DNA of 64,000 bases from Castellaniella sp036379515 (GTDB taxonomy: Bacteria; Pseudomonadota; Gammaproteobacteria; Burkholderiales; Burkholderiaceae_B), in contig NZ_DASVGN010000038.1 in assembly GCF_036379515.1 (NCBI RefSeq), positions 62,001 to 126,000 on the forward strand, in the 5' to 3' direction. Numbering within the stretch: position 1 is the stretch's first letter; the number at the start of each line of letters is the position of its first letter. Under the pieces are notes generated by a model. That model was not told the DNA's origin. It did not search any database and saw nothing but the letters and a program-made list of their open reading frames with translations. A program made the position numbers and the translations under genes. Positions 1-8,560 of the stretch are shown one piece after another.

Positions 1-1
1 G

Positions 2-487
2 CAACTCGTGATCGACAACGTGCCTGAGCAGGACATCATGGATCTGCTGCAGTGGCGGATCGCACGGGTCAAGGCCAAGGAACACGCCGAAGCGCAGCTG
101 TTCCGCGTCATGGCTGGATTCGCACCCGCCTTTGGCATGGTAGGAACGCTGGTCGGCCTGGTCAATCTTCTGTACCTGCTCGGGAGTGGAGACATGACCG
201 CCATCGGCCGCGAGATGGCGCTGGCCCTGATGACCACTTTTTACGGGGTGCTGCTGGCGAACCTGGTTTTCAAGCCGGTGGCCGTCAAACTCGAGCGCCG
301 TACGGAACAACGCCTGATCCTCATGAATACCCTGGCACAGGGCATTTCCATGATGAGTCAGAAACGTAGCCCCGCCCTGATGCGCGAAACGTTGAAAGCC
401 TTCATGGCCGAGGTGCAAGACGACATTCACGAGCGCCGACAGCCTGCGTTGGCCACTTCGCGCACTACCGAGCACGTCGGCTTATGA
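2..487 (+). CDS. MotA/TolQ/ExbB-type proton channel protein (5' end outside window)
   Basis: The reading frame is open to the left edge, so only the C-terminal ~161 residues are present; MotA proteins are usually 250-290 residues. Two hydrophobic helices are visible. The first contains PAFGMVGTLVGL, matching the conserved PxxGxxGT(V/L)xGL helix of MotA/PomA. The second contains LMTTFYGVLLANLVF. A charged cytoplasmic tail follows. In this family the protein forms the ring of the ion-conducting stator around a MotB dimer in the inner membrane. Its stop overlaps the next gene's start (ATGA), implying translational coupling with the MotB-like gene. Whether it powers flagella or another machine cannot be decided, because no flagellar gene is in view. 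Confidence 0.85.
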   Translation, partial: QLVIDNVPEQDIMDLLQWRIARVKAKEHAEAQLFRVMAGFAPAFGMVGTLVGLVNLLYLLGSGDMTAIGREMALALMTTFYGVLLANLVFKPVAVKLERRTEQRLILMNTLAQGISMMSQKRSPALMRETLKAFMAEVQDDIHERRQPALATSRTTEHVGL

Positions 488-1647
488 GGCGCTACCCCGG
501 CGAGTTGCAGCCGGCACAAGCCATCGCCCAACGCATGCAGTCGCTGCAGGCGGAACTGCAGCAGGCGCGGCGTCATTTGCAACGCGAACGGCGCAACCAG
601 GAGCCTGGGGTACGCTGGGGCCTCGGCTCGGTGGACTCGCAACCACAGGGCGAAGAGTGGCTGATCACCTATCTGGATATGGTCACTTTACTGATGGTGG
701 CCATGATCATGATGCTGGCCCTGTCGGGTTCTCTCCACAAGCCTGCCGAAGCCGCCTCCTCAGCAAAGACCCCGCACGGTCCAACCCTTTCCAGCGACCT
801 GCGCACGGCCCCGCCAAGCCTTGTGACTCCAGGCCCGGAAACCGAGGCGCACCATACCGCTGCCCCCGCAGACCCCCCGGCGCAAGAATCGGATCCTGCC
901 GTGCCGACACTCGCGCCTCTTGCCGGCACGTTCCCTGACCCAACGCTGCCCTTGCAGCCCAATGAACCCGAAGTGCTCACGCCGACTCCCTCAGAAGAGG
1001 CTTTGCCCTCCTCGGAAAAGGCTCTGCCACCCGCAGAAGAGGCTTTGCCCCTCCCCGCCCCCGCACCAGCAACAACACCAGAAGCGACGGCTCCGCCTCC
1101 TTCGGCACTACCGCCTGCGGCTGAGCCTGCCGCGGTAGAGCTCTCCGAGCCGACGAAATCCTCATCCCCTGTTCCGGCACCTGCTGCCTCCGATGCCCAG
1201 ACCGAAGGCGAGACGGTTGCGGCTTCTCTTGCACTCGGAGAACTGGGCAAGGACGTCGAAGTCGTCGTCAACAAACGCTCGGTCAGTTTTCGCATCAACA
1301 GCGAGATCCTGTTTGGCACGGGGCAGACAGATTTGAGTGACGAAGGGTTGGCCGTATTGAAACGGACGGCGCAGGTCCTGGTCAATGCAGGCTATGACAT
1401 TACGGTAGAGGGACACACGGATTCCGTGCCGTTGCGCAGCGGCGCCGCCTATCCGTCGAACTGGGAGCTCTCCAGCGCGCGTGCGAGTCGCGTCGTCCGG
1501 TACCTGCAAGCCAATGGCATCGCGAAATCGCATCTCAAGGCCGTGGGGTTCGCAGATTCGGACCCTATTGCAGATAACGGTACCCCCGAAGGCCGGGCGC
1601 GCAACCGGCGCGTCGAACTGGTCGTGGCCAAGCATCGCGACGAATGA
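484..1647 (+). CDS. MotB-like stator protein with OmpA peptidoglycan-binding domain
   Basis: 387 aa. Residues 1-57 are a polar, Gln/Arg-rich, probably coiled-coil cytoplasmic extension. Residues 58-82 form one membrane helix with the motif YLDMVTLLM, whose Asp65 matches the ion-carrying Asp of MotB. Residues ~85-245 are a Pro/Ala/Glu-rich periplasmic linker with three 7-residue repeats. Residues ~255-385 are an OmpA-like domain (GHTDSVP, NWELSSARA, GRARNRRVEL) that anchors the stator to peptidoglycan. It overlaps the MotA-like gene by 4 nt. MotB proteins normally begin only ~20 residues before the helix and have a shorter linker, so this is a non-canonical member. A ZorB-type defence role is unlikely, because the partner and linker look like ordinary motor or envelope proteins. 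Confidence 0.85.
   Translation: MRRYPGELQPAQAIAQRMQSLQAELQQARRHLQRERRNQEPGVRWGLGSVDSQPQGEEWLITYLDMVTLLMVAMIMMLALSGSLHKPAEAASSAKTPHGPTLSSDLRTAPPSLVTPGPETEAHHTAAPADPPAQESDPAVPTLAPLAGTFPDPTLPLQPNEPEVLTPTPSEEALPSSEKALPPAEEALPLPAPAPATTPEATAPPPSALPPAAEPAAVELSEPTKSSSPVPAPAASDAQTEGETVAASLALGELGKDVEVVVNKRSVSFRINSEILFGTGQTDLSDEGLAVLKRTAQVLVNAGYDITVEGHTDSVPLRSGAAYPSNWELSSARASRVVRYLQANGIAKSHLKAVGFADSDPIADNGTPEGRARNRRVELVVAKHRDE
994..1056 (+). repeat. Three tandem 21-bp repeats in the MotB-like linker
   Basis: Units begin at 994, 1015 and 1036 and encode EEALPSS, EKALPPA and EEALPLP. The 21-bp period keeps the frame. Such in-frame repeats can vary in copy number and alter linker length. Confidence 0.7.
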
Positions 1648-1676
1648 ATCAAGGGGTCAGCCTGACCACAGGTCTC

Positions 1677-1973
1677 TCAGATCTGTTCGAAGCGCTCGTA
1701 GCGGCGGTCCGTCGTGACTTCTTCGTGTGTGACATCACTGACGCGCGCCAGCGGTGGGCCTCGCAGCAACCAGGACAGCATGCGGTCGATGGCGTTGCGA
1801 TCGCCTTGAAGCAGTGCCTCGACCCGGCCGTCAGGCAAATTGCGCACCCAGCCACCGAGCTTGAGAACATGGGCCTGGCGTACCGTCGCCGCCCGGAACC
1901 CGACGCCATGAACTTTGCCGCTGATGAAGACGGACAAGGTTTCAACCTCGTGGCGTTCACCCAGTGATTTCAC
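1677..1973 (-). CDS. acyP: Acylphosphatase
   Basis: 98 aa, the usual size for this small cytosolic enzyme, which hydrolyses acyl phosphates to carboxylate and phosphate. The signature GKVHGVGFR carries the phosphate-binding loop and catalytic Arg, and GWVRNLPDGRVEA carries the catalytic Asn. The start is a GTG preceded by GAGGA about 9 nt upstream. It is a lone gene, convergent with the MotB-like gene (29-nt gap) and divergent from the lipoprotein gene. Confidence 0.92.
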   Translation of the reverse strand: MKSLGERHEVETLSVFISGKVHGVGFRAATVRQAHVLKLGGWVRNLPDGRVEALLQGDRNAIDRMLSWLLRGPPLARVSDVTHEEVTTDRRYERFEQI

Positions 1974-2114
1974 TTCAGTAATCCTCGTATGCGCGCGGTG
2001 CAGCCACGGTGATTGTGGTAGATTTTCACCATGGTGACCGCGTCTGAAAACGCTACATTATCCCCGATTCGGGGGGTGCAGCTGCGGTCATCCGATTTTG
2101 TTCCCTGGACCACC

Positions 2115-2927
2115 ATGACTCTCGCTTCGCCTCTTTTCCCTGCGTGCCGAACACTTCTGGCGGTGACGGCTGCGGCCACATTATTGGCCGCTTGCGCCAG
2201 CGGCCCCACGGCCGACCTGAGCCTGGTACCCAATGCGGTCAATTCGCAGACGCAAAAAGTCGGGCTGTTTACTCAACCAGTTCGATGGACTCAAAAACAA
2301 CCGGGCTGCGAGGGTGAATGCCCCACCATGGTAGTGGATTCTCTGGCATTCCCCGGCCATCCCAAACTCACGACTCTGGTGGACCATGCGCTGGCCCTGA
2401 TGACATGGCTCGATGACTCACGCTCGCCACCCTACGATACGATAGCCGGGCTGCGCACCTACTTCTGGAAAACGGCAAGTGCCAGAGACAGAATCCAGCT
2501 CGATGCCCGCACTCGGTACCGCAACGCGCACCTCACGGTGGTGGAGCTGCAAGCCGGCACGTATCGCACCGGGATGGCTCATGGTATTTCAGGGTCAGAG
2601 TTCATCATCTGGCGAAATGACATCCAGAAAGCGGTCACCCTGAACGATCTGCTGATGCCAGGCGCCCGGCCCGCCTTCGACGCTGCCCTTCGTGCAGCTC
2701 ATGATCAGTGGCTGAGTTCCAGTCCCGCCGCCCGCGAAGATCCCGAAAACTTCAGCCGCATGTGGCCTTTCGTCACCAGTGACAACGTCGGGCTCACTGA
2801 CACCGGTGTCGTTGTGAAATACCAGCCTTATCAGATTGCGCCCTATTCTTCTGGCCAGCCTGAATTACTCATTGCCTACCCGCGCCTGCAAGGAATCCTC
2901 AAGCCGGAATACCTGCCGCAACCTTGA
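2115..2927 (+). CDS. Putative lipoprotein with RsiV-like DUF3298 domain
   Basis: 270 aa from the ATG at 2115, chosen because it directly precedes a lipoprotein signal peptide: a hydrophobic stretch ending in the lipobox LLAAC. An upstream TTG/ATG frame extension would bury this signal. The C-terminal half has the features of DUF3298 (FIIWRNDIQKAVTLNDLL, then VGLTDTGVVVKYQPYQIAPYSSG and a terminal YPRLQGIL), a fold shared with anti-sigma factor RsiV and lysozyme-binding proteins. Function unknown; probably anchored in the envelope facing the periplasm. Monocistronic, convergent with the ankyrin gene. Confidence 0.75.
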   Translation: MTLASPLFPACRTLLAVTAAATLLAACASGPTADLSLVPNAVNSQTQKVGLFTQPVRWTQKQPGCEGECPTMVVDSLAFPGHPKLTTLVDHALALMTWLDDSRSPPYDTIAGLRTYFWKTASARDRIQLDARTRYRNAHLTVVELQAGTYRTGMAHGISGSEFIIWRNDIQKAVTLNDLLMPGARPAFDAALRAAHDQWLSSSPAAREDPENFSRMWPFVTSDNVGLTDTGVVVKYQPYQIAPYSSGQPELLIAYPRLQGILKPEYLPQP

Positions 2928-2953
2928 ACCAATCGGGTCAAACAGGCCTGCGC

Positions 2954-3814
2954 TCAGCGCGTGGGCTCGCTGGATTGCTCGAGGTCAAAATAACGGGAAA
3001 ACGAGCTCTTGTCGTCCGTGCCCTTTGAAGGCGGCGCGACGGGGGTCCCCTGAGAACCCGCAGCAGTCGATGCCGGCGCTCCGGCGTCCGGCAATTTCGC
3101 AGGCGCGTTCGAATCTACCCCCAGTTGCCGCTCGGCTTGCCGTTGAGCGGCCGCATCGTCGAGGCTTTGTGCCAGGTTGGTGTATTTGCGCTTGCGTGCG
3201 AAGTCTGCAGCGGTTTCGTGGGCCAAATTGAACATCGTCGGGTCGGCACCGTGCGCAAGGAGCAGGTCGACCATCGCCTGGTTGCCCGAAAGCGCCGCCA
3301 TCATGAGGGGCGTCGTCCCGTCGGGGCCTGGAGCGTTGACGATTGCCTGGTGGGCCAGCAGCATCTTGGCCACCTCCACCCGTCCTTTGGATGCCGCATA
3401 GTGCAGCGGCGTCCATCCCAGGCGATTGACCTGAGCGCCGGCGGCAATGAGTGCTTCGGCCCGCTGGGTCTGCCCTTCGATGCTCAAATACATGAGCGCA
3501 GTCTCGTTATGAGCATTGGGCTCGTCGATCTTCACGCCAGGTGTCACTCGCAGAACGTCGAACACCTTCCAGGATTGATCGCGGGCGGCCTGGATCAGCG
3601 CGGGGTTCCCCATCTTGTTGAAAGCATTGGGGTCGACGTTGCGAAGCAGCAAGCCTGTGGTGGTCGAGACGTCATCCTGGCTGATAGCGGTCCACCAGTC
3701 CGGCCCCGGGGCCTGTTGAGCCCAAGCCAGGTTGCCCAGTCCCAACGAAAGCCCGAGTGATGCTGCGACCAGCCAACGGCCGCAGCCCCTTGAAATTGAA
3801 ACACGCGTAGTCAT
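2954..3814 (-). CDS. Exported ankyrin-repeat protein
   Basis: 286 aa from the ATG at 3814. The N-terminus has a Sec signal peptide (basic start, hydrophobic core, cleavage near AWA-QQ). Residues ~40-215 hold about five ankyrin repeats, with clear units such as GWTPLHYAASKGRVEVAKML and DGTTPLMMAALSGN. A low-complexity Pro/Ala/Ser tail follows. Ankyrin repeats bind proteins, so a periplasmic scaffold or inhibitor role is plausible, but the partner is unknown. It is the last gene of the mltG-tmk-holB-tatD run, 13 nt after tatD, so probably co-transcribed with it. Confidence 0.75.
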   Translation of the reverse strand: MTTRVSISRGCGRWLVAASLGLSLGLGNLAWAQQAPGPDWWTAISQDDVSTTTGLLLRNVDPNAFNKMGNPALIQAARDQSWKVFDVLRVTPGVKIDEPNAHNETALMYLSIEGQTQRAEALIAAGAQVNRLGWTPLHYAASKGRVEVAKMLLAHQAIVNAPGPDGTTPLMMAALSGNQAMVDLLLAHGADPTMFNLAHETAADFARKRKYTNLAQSLDDAAAQRQAERQLGVDSNAPAKLPDAGAPASTAAGSQGTPVAPPSKGTDDKSSFSRYFDLEQSSEPTR

Positions 3815-3827
3815 GAGAGATGCTCCG

Positions 3828-4604
3828 TCAAGCTGCTGCCTTGTCGAACAGCGTGAAGTAGTTGTCGGCCGTTGCGCGTTCGATGGTCGCCACGGGAACT
3901 CCTCGCAACTCGGCAATCTTTTCGGCAGTATGGATCACTCGCGAAGGATCATTCATCTTGCCCCGATACGGAACAGGCGACAGATAGGGAGAATCAGTCT
4001 CGATCAGCATCCGATCCAACGGAACCTTGCGAGCGACGTCTTGCAGTGATGCAGCACTCTTGAAGGTCACGATGCCGGAAAACGAAATGTAGAACCCCAG
4101 ATTCATCGCCGCTTGCGCTACTTCCCAGGATTCGGTGAAGCAGTGCATGACCCCGCGCGTGGCATGCCCTTCGCCGAGGATGCGGATCGTATCATCAGCG
4201 GCGGCACGCGTATGGACGATGAGCGGCAGGCCCGTGTCGCACGAGGCCTGGATATGAAGCCTGAACCGATCGCGCTGCCACTCCAGCGGCTCAGCCTGAC
4301 GGGAATAGTCGAGCCCGGTTTCACCGATGGCCACGACCTTGGGGTGCTGCGCACGTCTGAGCAGGTCGTCCAACGAAGGCTCACGACCGTCATCGTCATC
4401 TGGATCGTTGTCGGGATGCACCCCAACCGACGCCCTCAGGTGAGGGTATTGTTCCACGAGACTGATCAAACCGGGCCAATCGCGCAGGTTGACGGCGACG
4501 ACCAAAGCATGCCCTACCCCCGCGGCCCGCATACGAGCGAGTACGTCTGGCAGCTGAGCAGCCAGATCTGGCAAGTTCAAATGGCAATGCGAATCGACAT
4601 ACAT
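3828..4604 (-). CDS. tatD: TatD-family metal-dependent deoxyribonuclease
   Basis: 258 aa from the ATG at 4604; an in-frame TTG at 4619 would add five residues, but the conserved family start is (M)xVDSHCHL. Metal ligands of the amidohydrolase-type barrel are visible: HCHL at the N-terminus, GETGLDY, HTRAA, HCFTES and ETDSPYL. TatD enzymes are cytosolic 3'-5' exo/endonucleases linked to DNA repair and quality control. It lies between holB and the ankyrin gene. Many Burkholderiales have a PilZ-domain gene between holB and tatD; none fits in the 49-nt gap here. Confidence 0.92.
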   Translation of the reverse strand: MYVDSHCHLNLPDLAAQLPDVLARMRAAGVGHALVVAVNLRDWPGLISLVEQYPHLRASVGVHPDNDPDDDDGREPSLDDLLRRAQHPKVVAIGETGLDYSRQAEPLEWQRDRFRLHIQASCDTGLPLIVHTRAAADDTIRILGEGHATRGVMHCFTESWEVAQAAMNLGFYISFSGIVTFKSAASLQDVARKVPLDRMLIETDSPYLSPVPYRGKMNDPSRVIHTAEKIAELRGVPVATIERATADNYFTLFDKAAA

Positions 4605-4653
4605 GACGAAGTCACTCAAATAGAGGCATGAAAGCGGGTTGCAAGCACACGTT

Positions 4654-5679
4654 TCAGACTTTGCGCACGGCAGAAAGAAGCACCTGCGCCGCGTAATCCG
4701 CCAAAAATTTAGGATTCAGCGGATGCTGTGCCAGCCGACGCTGCTCTAGCAGCCAGCTCGCGCCATCGGCCAGCGCACGAGAATCCAGAGACTGCGCCAG
4801 AACCTCGATGGCATCAGCCTTTCCGGGATAATACCGTAGCGGAAGCCCGCGGGCGGCCAGAGCAAGGTCGAACCACAGGCGCTGCGCGGCATCGAGCCAG
4901 ACGGCAGGCTCTTGGACCAGCAATGCGTCGGCCAACGCCCCTGTCGCCCCGCTACCCTGCGAGGCCTGATTCAGAAAGGTCTCCAGCCAGGCAGGGACGG
5001 GGGTGGTGCCCGTTGCGGACATCTGTTGAGCAAGGACTGGAGCTCCCCCGGCCGCGGCCAGCCACCCACCAGCCTCTGCGACACCTTGACCTTTGAGCCA
5101 GTTCTGCGCCCGATCCAGCGCTGGAATCGGAAGCGGCAGGCGCCTGCAACGTGAAACCAGCGTGGCCAGCAACCGATCGGGGGCGTTGGCGACCAACAGG
5201 AACACCGTATGGGCCGGAGGCTCTTCGAGTATCTTTAAAAGCGCATTGGCGGAGATCGTGTTCAGCGCCTCGGCCGGGTAAATCACTGCAACTCGCCAGC
5301 CCCCGCGGTGTGACGCCATATTGAACCATGGCAACAGCTCCCGGATCTGTTCAACGCGAATCTCGCGAGAGGCCTGTTTCTTGCCATTACCTTCCTGTTC
5401 AGCATCACCCTCCTGAATGGCTTGAGCCTCGGGCCGGATCCGCCGCAAATCGGGGTGATTACCGTTGGCTACCCAGCGACAGGCCTCGCACTCGCCGCAC
5501 GCCAGCCCCGAACGGGGAGACTCGCATAGGAGACTGGCAGCACCTGCCAAGGCGAACGCCAGCTGGCCGATACCCGGCGTACCATGAATGAGCCACGCAT
5601 GCGCAAAACGCGTACGGTTGTCCAGCCACTGCCGTGCGGGCGCGAGCTGCCAAGGCAAAAACTGCCAGACGTGGTTCAT
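4654..5679 (-). CDS. holB: DNA polymerase III subunit delta'
   Basis: 341 aa. A degenerate P-loop (GTPGIGQLAFA) is followed by a four-Cys zinc module (CESP...CGECEAC), NALLKILEEPP and the SRC motif (SRCRRLPLP), all hallmarks of delta', the clamp-loader subunit that helps load the beta clamp. An insertion rich in Glu/Gly/Gln sits at ~95-110, between the zinc module and the core, a spot that varies in the family. The start overlaps the tmk stop by 4 nt (ATGA). Confidence 0.93.
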   Translation of the reverse strand: MNHVWQFLPWQLAPARQWLDNRTRFAHAWLIHGTPGIGQLAFALAGAASLLCESPRSGLACGECEACRWVANGNHPDLRRIRPEAQAIQEGDAEQEGNGKKQASREIRVEQIRELLPWFNMASHRGGWRVAVIYPAEALNTISANALLKILEEPPAHTVFLLVANAPDRLLATLVSRCRRLPLPIPALDRAQNWLKGQGVAEAGGWLAAAGGAPVLAQQMSATGTTPVPAWLETFLNQASQGSGATGALADALLVQEPAVWLDAAQRLWFDLALAARGLPLRYYPGKADAIEVLAQSLDSRALADGASWLLEQRRLAQHPLNPKFLADYAAQVLLSAVRKV

Positions 5680-6323
5680 GGCGCCACCGGTGCGATACCA
5701 TGGCTACGCATCACCTCGTGCAGGAAGCAGGCCAGATCAGACCGCACCTCTGCAATGGCTTGCCGCGCATCGACAACATGAAACCGGGTGGGGTCTTCAG
5801 CCACGCGTGCCAGATAGGCTGCCCGGGTCCGTTCAAAGAAGGCGGCACCCTCGCGCTCGAATCGGTCTGCGTGTTCTCGACCCCGCTCGAGCCGCGCGCG
5901 GGCAACTTCGAGGGGGATGTCGAACAGGATGGTGTGATCAGGCTTGACCCCCTGCAATGCCCAGTTTTCGAGCACTTCGATCGCAGGCGCTCCGAGGCCG
6001 CGGCCTCCCCCTTGGTACGCGTACGACGCATCTGTGTAGCGATCGCAAAGCACCCATTGCCCTCGGGCCAGCGCTGGTTGTATGTGCTGATACCAGTGCT
6101 CGCTGCGTGCGGCGAACATCAGCAGAGTCTCGGCCCGCAGATCCATGGCGTCACGCAGGAGAATTTCACGCAGGCGTTCTCCCAGCGCAGTGCCTCCTGG
6201 CTCTCGCGAACATATCAGGTCCACGCCTGCTGCTCGCAGCGTGTGCGCGATCCATTCGATATGCGTACTTTTTCCAGCACCGTCCAGCCCTTCCAGGGTC
6301 ATGAAGCAGCCACGTGTGGTCAT
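5676..6323 (-). CDS. tmk: Thymidylate kinase
   Basis: 215 aa. Converts dTMP to dTDP with ATP. The P-loop GLDGAGKST is near residue 12, the DRY motif (CDRYTDASYAYQGGGRG) forms the dTMP site, and REPGGT is the early substrate loop. The lid carries the Arg-rich LERGREHADRFE segment. ATGA overlaps exist at both ends, with mltG upstream and holB downstream, so this is one translationally coupled operon. Confidence 0.96.
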   Translation of the reverse strand: MTTRGCFMTLEGLDGAGKSTHIEWIAHTLRAAGVDLICSREPGGTALGERLREILLRDAMDLRAETLLMFAARSEHWYQHIQPALARGQWVLCDRYTDASYAYQGGGRGLGAPAIEVLENWALQGVKPDHTILFDIPLEVARARLERGREHADRFEREGAAFFERTRAAYLARVAEDPTRFHVVDARQAIAEVRSDLACFLHEVMRSHGIAPVAP

Positions 6324-7339
6324 GGGTTGGCGCTCCGGTTCAGGATGTACTTATTGACGGCCTTGTTGTGCTCGGCGAGCGTGACGGAAAACTCGCTGGT
6401 GCCGTCGCCTCGCGATACAAAATACAAATAAGGGTCATGGTCAGGATGGAGCGCCGCCAGCAACGCCGCCTTGCCAGGATTGGCGATTGGGGTGGGTGGC
6501 AGCCCCGGCCGGGTGTAGGTGTTCCAGGGGGTATCGCGTTCAAGGTCCTTCTTGCGCAGGCGACCCTGGTAGGCAGCCCCCAAGCCGTAGATGACGGACG
6601 GGTCCGTTTGCAGTGGCATCCCTATCTGCAAGCGGTTGATAAATACCCCAGCGATTTTCGCTCGGTCCGCGCCGCTCCCGGTTTCCTTCTCAATGATGGA
6701 CGCAAGAATCAGGGCCTGGTAGGGGTCTGTAAACGGCAGGCTGGGGTCACGTTGCGCCCAGAGCCTGTCGAGGGTCTGGTGAGCTGCCAGTGCAGCGCGA
6801 CGCAAGATATCCAGATCCGAAGTGCCAGGCCCGAAGACGTAAGTGTCCGGATAGAACAGGCCTTCAAGGTGACTCGTACTCAACCCGAGGCGTTGGGCGA
6901 TCTCTGCCTCAGTCATGCCCAGGGTATCGTGGCGCACCTCCGGATCGGCGTCCAGTGCCGCGCGCATTTGCGCGACGGTCCAGCCTTCTGGGAAGGTGAG
7001 CCGGGTCTGCGTCATGTCGCCGTTGGCCATGCGCTCGAGCACCGTCCAGGGTGTGTCTCCCTGGCGCACCTCGTAGGCCCCGGCCTTCAAAAGTTTGTCA
7101 CGCCCGCTCAACCGCGCCAACCAGGTGAACCCACGGGTTGAAATGTGGACCCCTGCTGCATTCATCGTCTGAGCGATCTGGCGCGGTGTGCTTCCCGGAT
7201 CGATCAGATAATCCACCACCGGAGCCTGCATACGCAGGGGCTGCTTCCAGCCCCACCACGCCGCCGCGGCGATGGCGACAGCCACCGCCGCGAGGCCGAT
7301 GATCAGCAGCCACAAGAATCCACGCAGCGTTTTTTTCAT
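6320..7339 (-). CDS. mltG: Endolytic murein transglycosylase MltG
   Basis: 339 aa. An N-terminal inner-membrane anchor (residues 7-31) is followed by a LysM-like region and the YceG catalytic domain. The catalytic Glu lies in ASIIEKETG (residues 213-221), followed by VFINRLQIGMPLQTDPSVIYGLG-type sequence, here ending at ~256. MltG cuts nascent glycan strands and sets their length. First gene of the mltG-tmk-holB-tatD-ankyrin operon. Its start is preceded by a short dyad (CCAGTT/AACTGG), and the exporter gene ends 42 nt upstream. Confidence 0.94.
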   Translation of the reverse strand: MKKTLRGFLWLLIIGLAAVAVAIAAAAWWGWKQPLRMQAPVVDYLIDPGSTPRQIAQTMNAAGVHISTRGFTWLARLSGRDKLLKAGAYEVRQGDTPWTVLERMANGDMTQTRLTFPEGWTVAQMRAALDADPEVRHDTLGMTEAEIAQRLGLSTSHLEGLFYPDTYVFGPGTSDLDILRRAALAAHQTLDRLWAQRDPSLPFTDPYQALILASIIEKETGSGADRAKIAGVFINRLQIGMPLQTDPSVIYGLGAAYQGRLRKKDLERDTPWNTYTRPGLPPTPIANPGKAALLAALHPDHDPYLYFVSRGDGTSEFSVTLAEHNKAVNKYILNRSANP

Positions 7340-7381
7340 GCCCGCCAGTTTAACTGGAACCGGGTATGTCAGTCTGTTGCG

Positions 7382-8449
7382 TTAGAGACTGCCCATGGCA
7401 AGCTGCACGGCCAGACTGCTCAATGAAACCGCCGCCCAGACACCCAGCCCGAGCAGGATTGGCCGAGCCCCCGCCAACGCCATGCGCCGCAAGTCTGAGG
7501 ATAGGCCGATCGCCGTCAGTGCCATCACGATCAGGAATTGTGAGCCAATATGCAGCGGCCCGATGAGCGCACTGGGGATCAGGTCGAGACTGCGGATGCC
7601 TGAGGCCACCAGAAACCAGAGAATGAACCACGGGAAGATCTTGGCGAGGGATACCTTGGTCTCCGAATGCTGGTTGTGCCAGGCTACCCATAGCGCAATG
7701 ATGATGCACACAGGGATGATCAGCGTGGCGCGGGTGAGCTTGACGATGGTCGCGATGTCACCTGCTGCGACGCTGTAGCTATAGCCAGCAGCCACCACCG
7801 ACGACGTGTCGTTGATTGCAGTGCCTGCCCACAGACCAAAGCCGTGATCACTCATTCCCATCCAGTGCCCCAGAGGGGGAAACAGCAGGACCGCGATGAC
7901 GTTGAACAGAAAGATGGTCGAGATGGACAGCGCTGTTTCGTGGTCGTCCGGTTTGATGATGGGGGCCACGGCGGCAATGGCCGATCCACCACAGATGGCG
8001 GTGCCCACGCCGATCAGCGTGCACAGGTGCCCTCCCAGCTTCATCCAGCGGCCCAGCAGCCACGCAGAAACGAATGCGGTGGTCAGCGTGATGGCCGTAA
8101 CGGCGAGCGAAGAGGCACCGGTGTGCAGCACCTGGCCAAAGCTCAACCCGAAACCAAGACCGATGATGGACCATTTCAGCACCTGGCGGCTGCTGAACAC
8201 CACACCAGGCCCAAAGACGGGGGACAGGCCCAACACGTTACGCCAGACCATCCCCAGCAAAATACCGAAGACGGGCCCACCGATGAGAGGAAAACGGTCG
8301 CCAAGCCACCAGGCCACCAAGCCCAGCCCCGCCGCCAGAAGGACACCATACCAGCGCGAGGGTGTGCGTGAAGAGCTTTTGGAGGCCTTCGAGCGTTGCG
8401 AGCCGACGGCGGAAGGAAGTGGATGCGGGATGGCAGAGATAGGAGGCAT
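7382..8449 (-). CDS. YeiH/UPF0324-family membrane protein, putative sulfate or sulfite exporter
   Basis: 355 aa, ~10 hydrophobic helices, with conserved stretches WSIIGLGFGLSFGQ, GVGTAICGGSAIAAVAP and GTAINDTSSVVAAGYSYS typical of UPF0324/PSE proteins. In taurine-degrading Paracoccus and Rhodobacter, a protein of this family (TauZ) is encoded with tauXY/xsc/pta and is thought to export the sulfur oxyanion. Its position beside the taurine genes fits that role (inference). Transcribed leftward from an AT-rich divergent region shared with the EamA gene; it may read into mltG. No TauR-type repeat was found upstream, so its control may differ from tauABC. Confidence 0.85.
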   Translation of the reverse strand: MPPISAIPHPLPSAVGSQRSKASKSSSRTPSRWYGVLLAAGLGLVAWWLGDRFPLIGGPVFGILLGMVWRNVLGLSPVFGPGVVFSSRQVLKWSIIGLGFGLSFGQVLHTGASSLAVTAITLTTAFVSAWLLGRWMKLGGHLCTLIGVGTAICGGSAIAAVAPIIKPDDHETALSISTIFLFNVIAVLLFPPLGHWMGMSDHGFGLWAGTAINDTSSVVAAGYSYSVAAGDIATIVKLTRATLIIPVCIIIALWVAWHNQHSETKVSLAKIFPWFILWFLVASGIRSLDLIPSALIGPLHIGSQFLIVMALTAIGLSSDLRRMALAGARPILLGLGVWAAVSLSSLAVQLAMGSL

Positions 8450-8483
8450 GAGGCACCTTTGGCGCGAGTAAGAACCGTGCGCT

Positions 8484-8560
8484 CATTCTAAGAAAAAGTA
8501 ATAAATAAAAAAATTCAACTCTTTTTAGATCATATATAAATAATATTTATAGATATGTCG
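8484..8560. promoter_or_regulatory. Very AT-rich divergent promoter region
   Basis: About 75 bp of nearly pure A/T in an otherwise GC-rich window, containing the inverted repeat ATAAAT-AAT-ATTTAT at 8536-8550. It separates the leftward exporter gene (start 8449) from the rightward EamA gene (start 8695). Likely holds promoters and regulator sites for both; exact -35/-10 assignment is ambiguous because many AT hexamers fit. Confidence 0.5.

Noticed and set aside
669..1385. 238-codon Gly/Ser/Ala-rich open frame antisense to the MotB-like gene
   Set aside because: Arises from the Pro/Ala-rich linker read backwards; not a plausible protein.
484..1647. Possible Zorya (ZorAB) defence stator
   Set aside because: The pair looks like MotA/MotB with an OmpA domain; no ZorC/D/E-type gene follows, only an acylphosphatase on the other strand.
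1650..1665. Terminator between the MotB-like gene and acyP
   Set aside because: GGTCAG-C-CTGACC has a single-base loop and no T tract.
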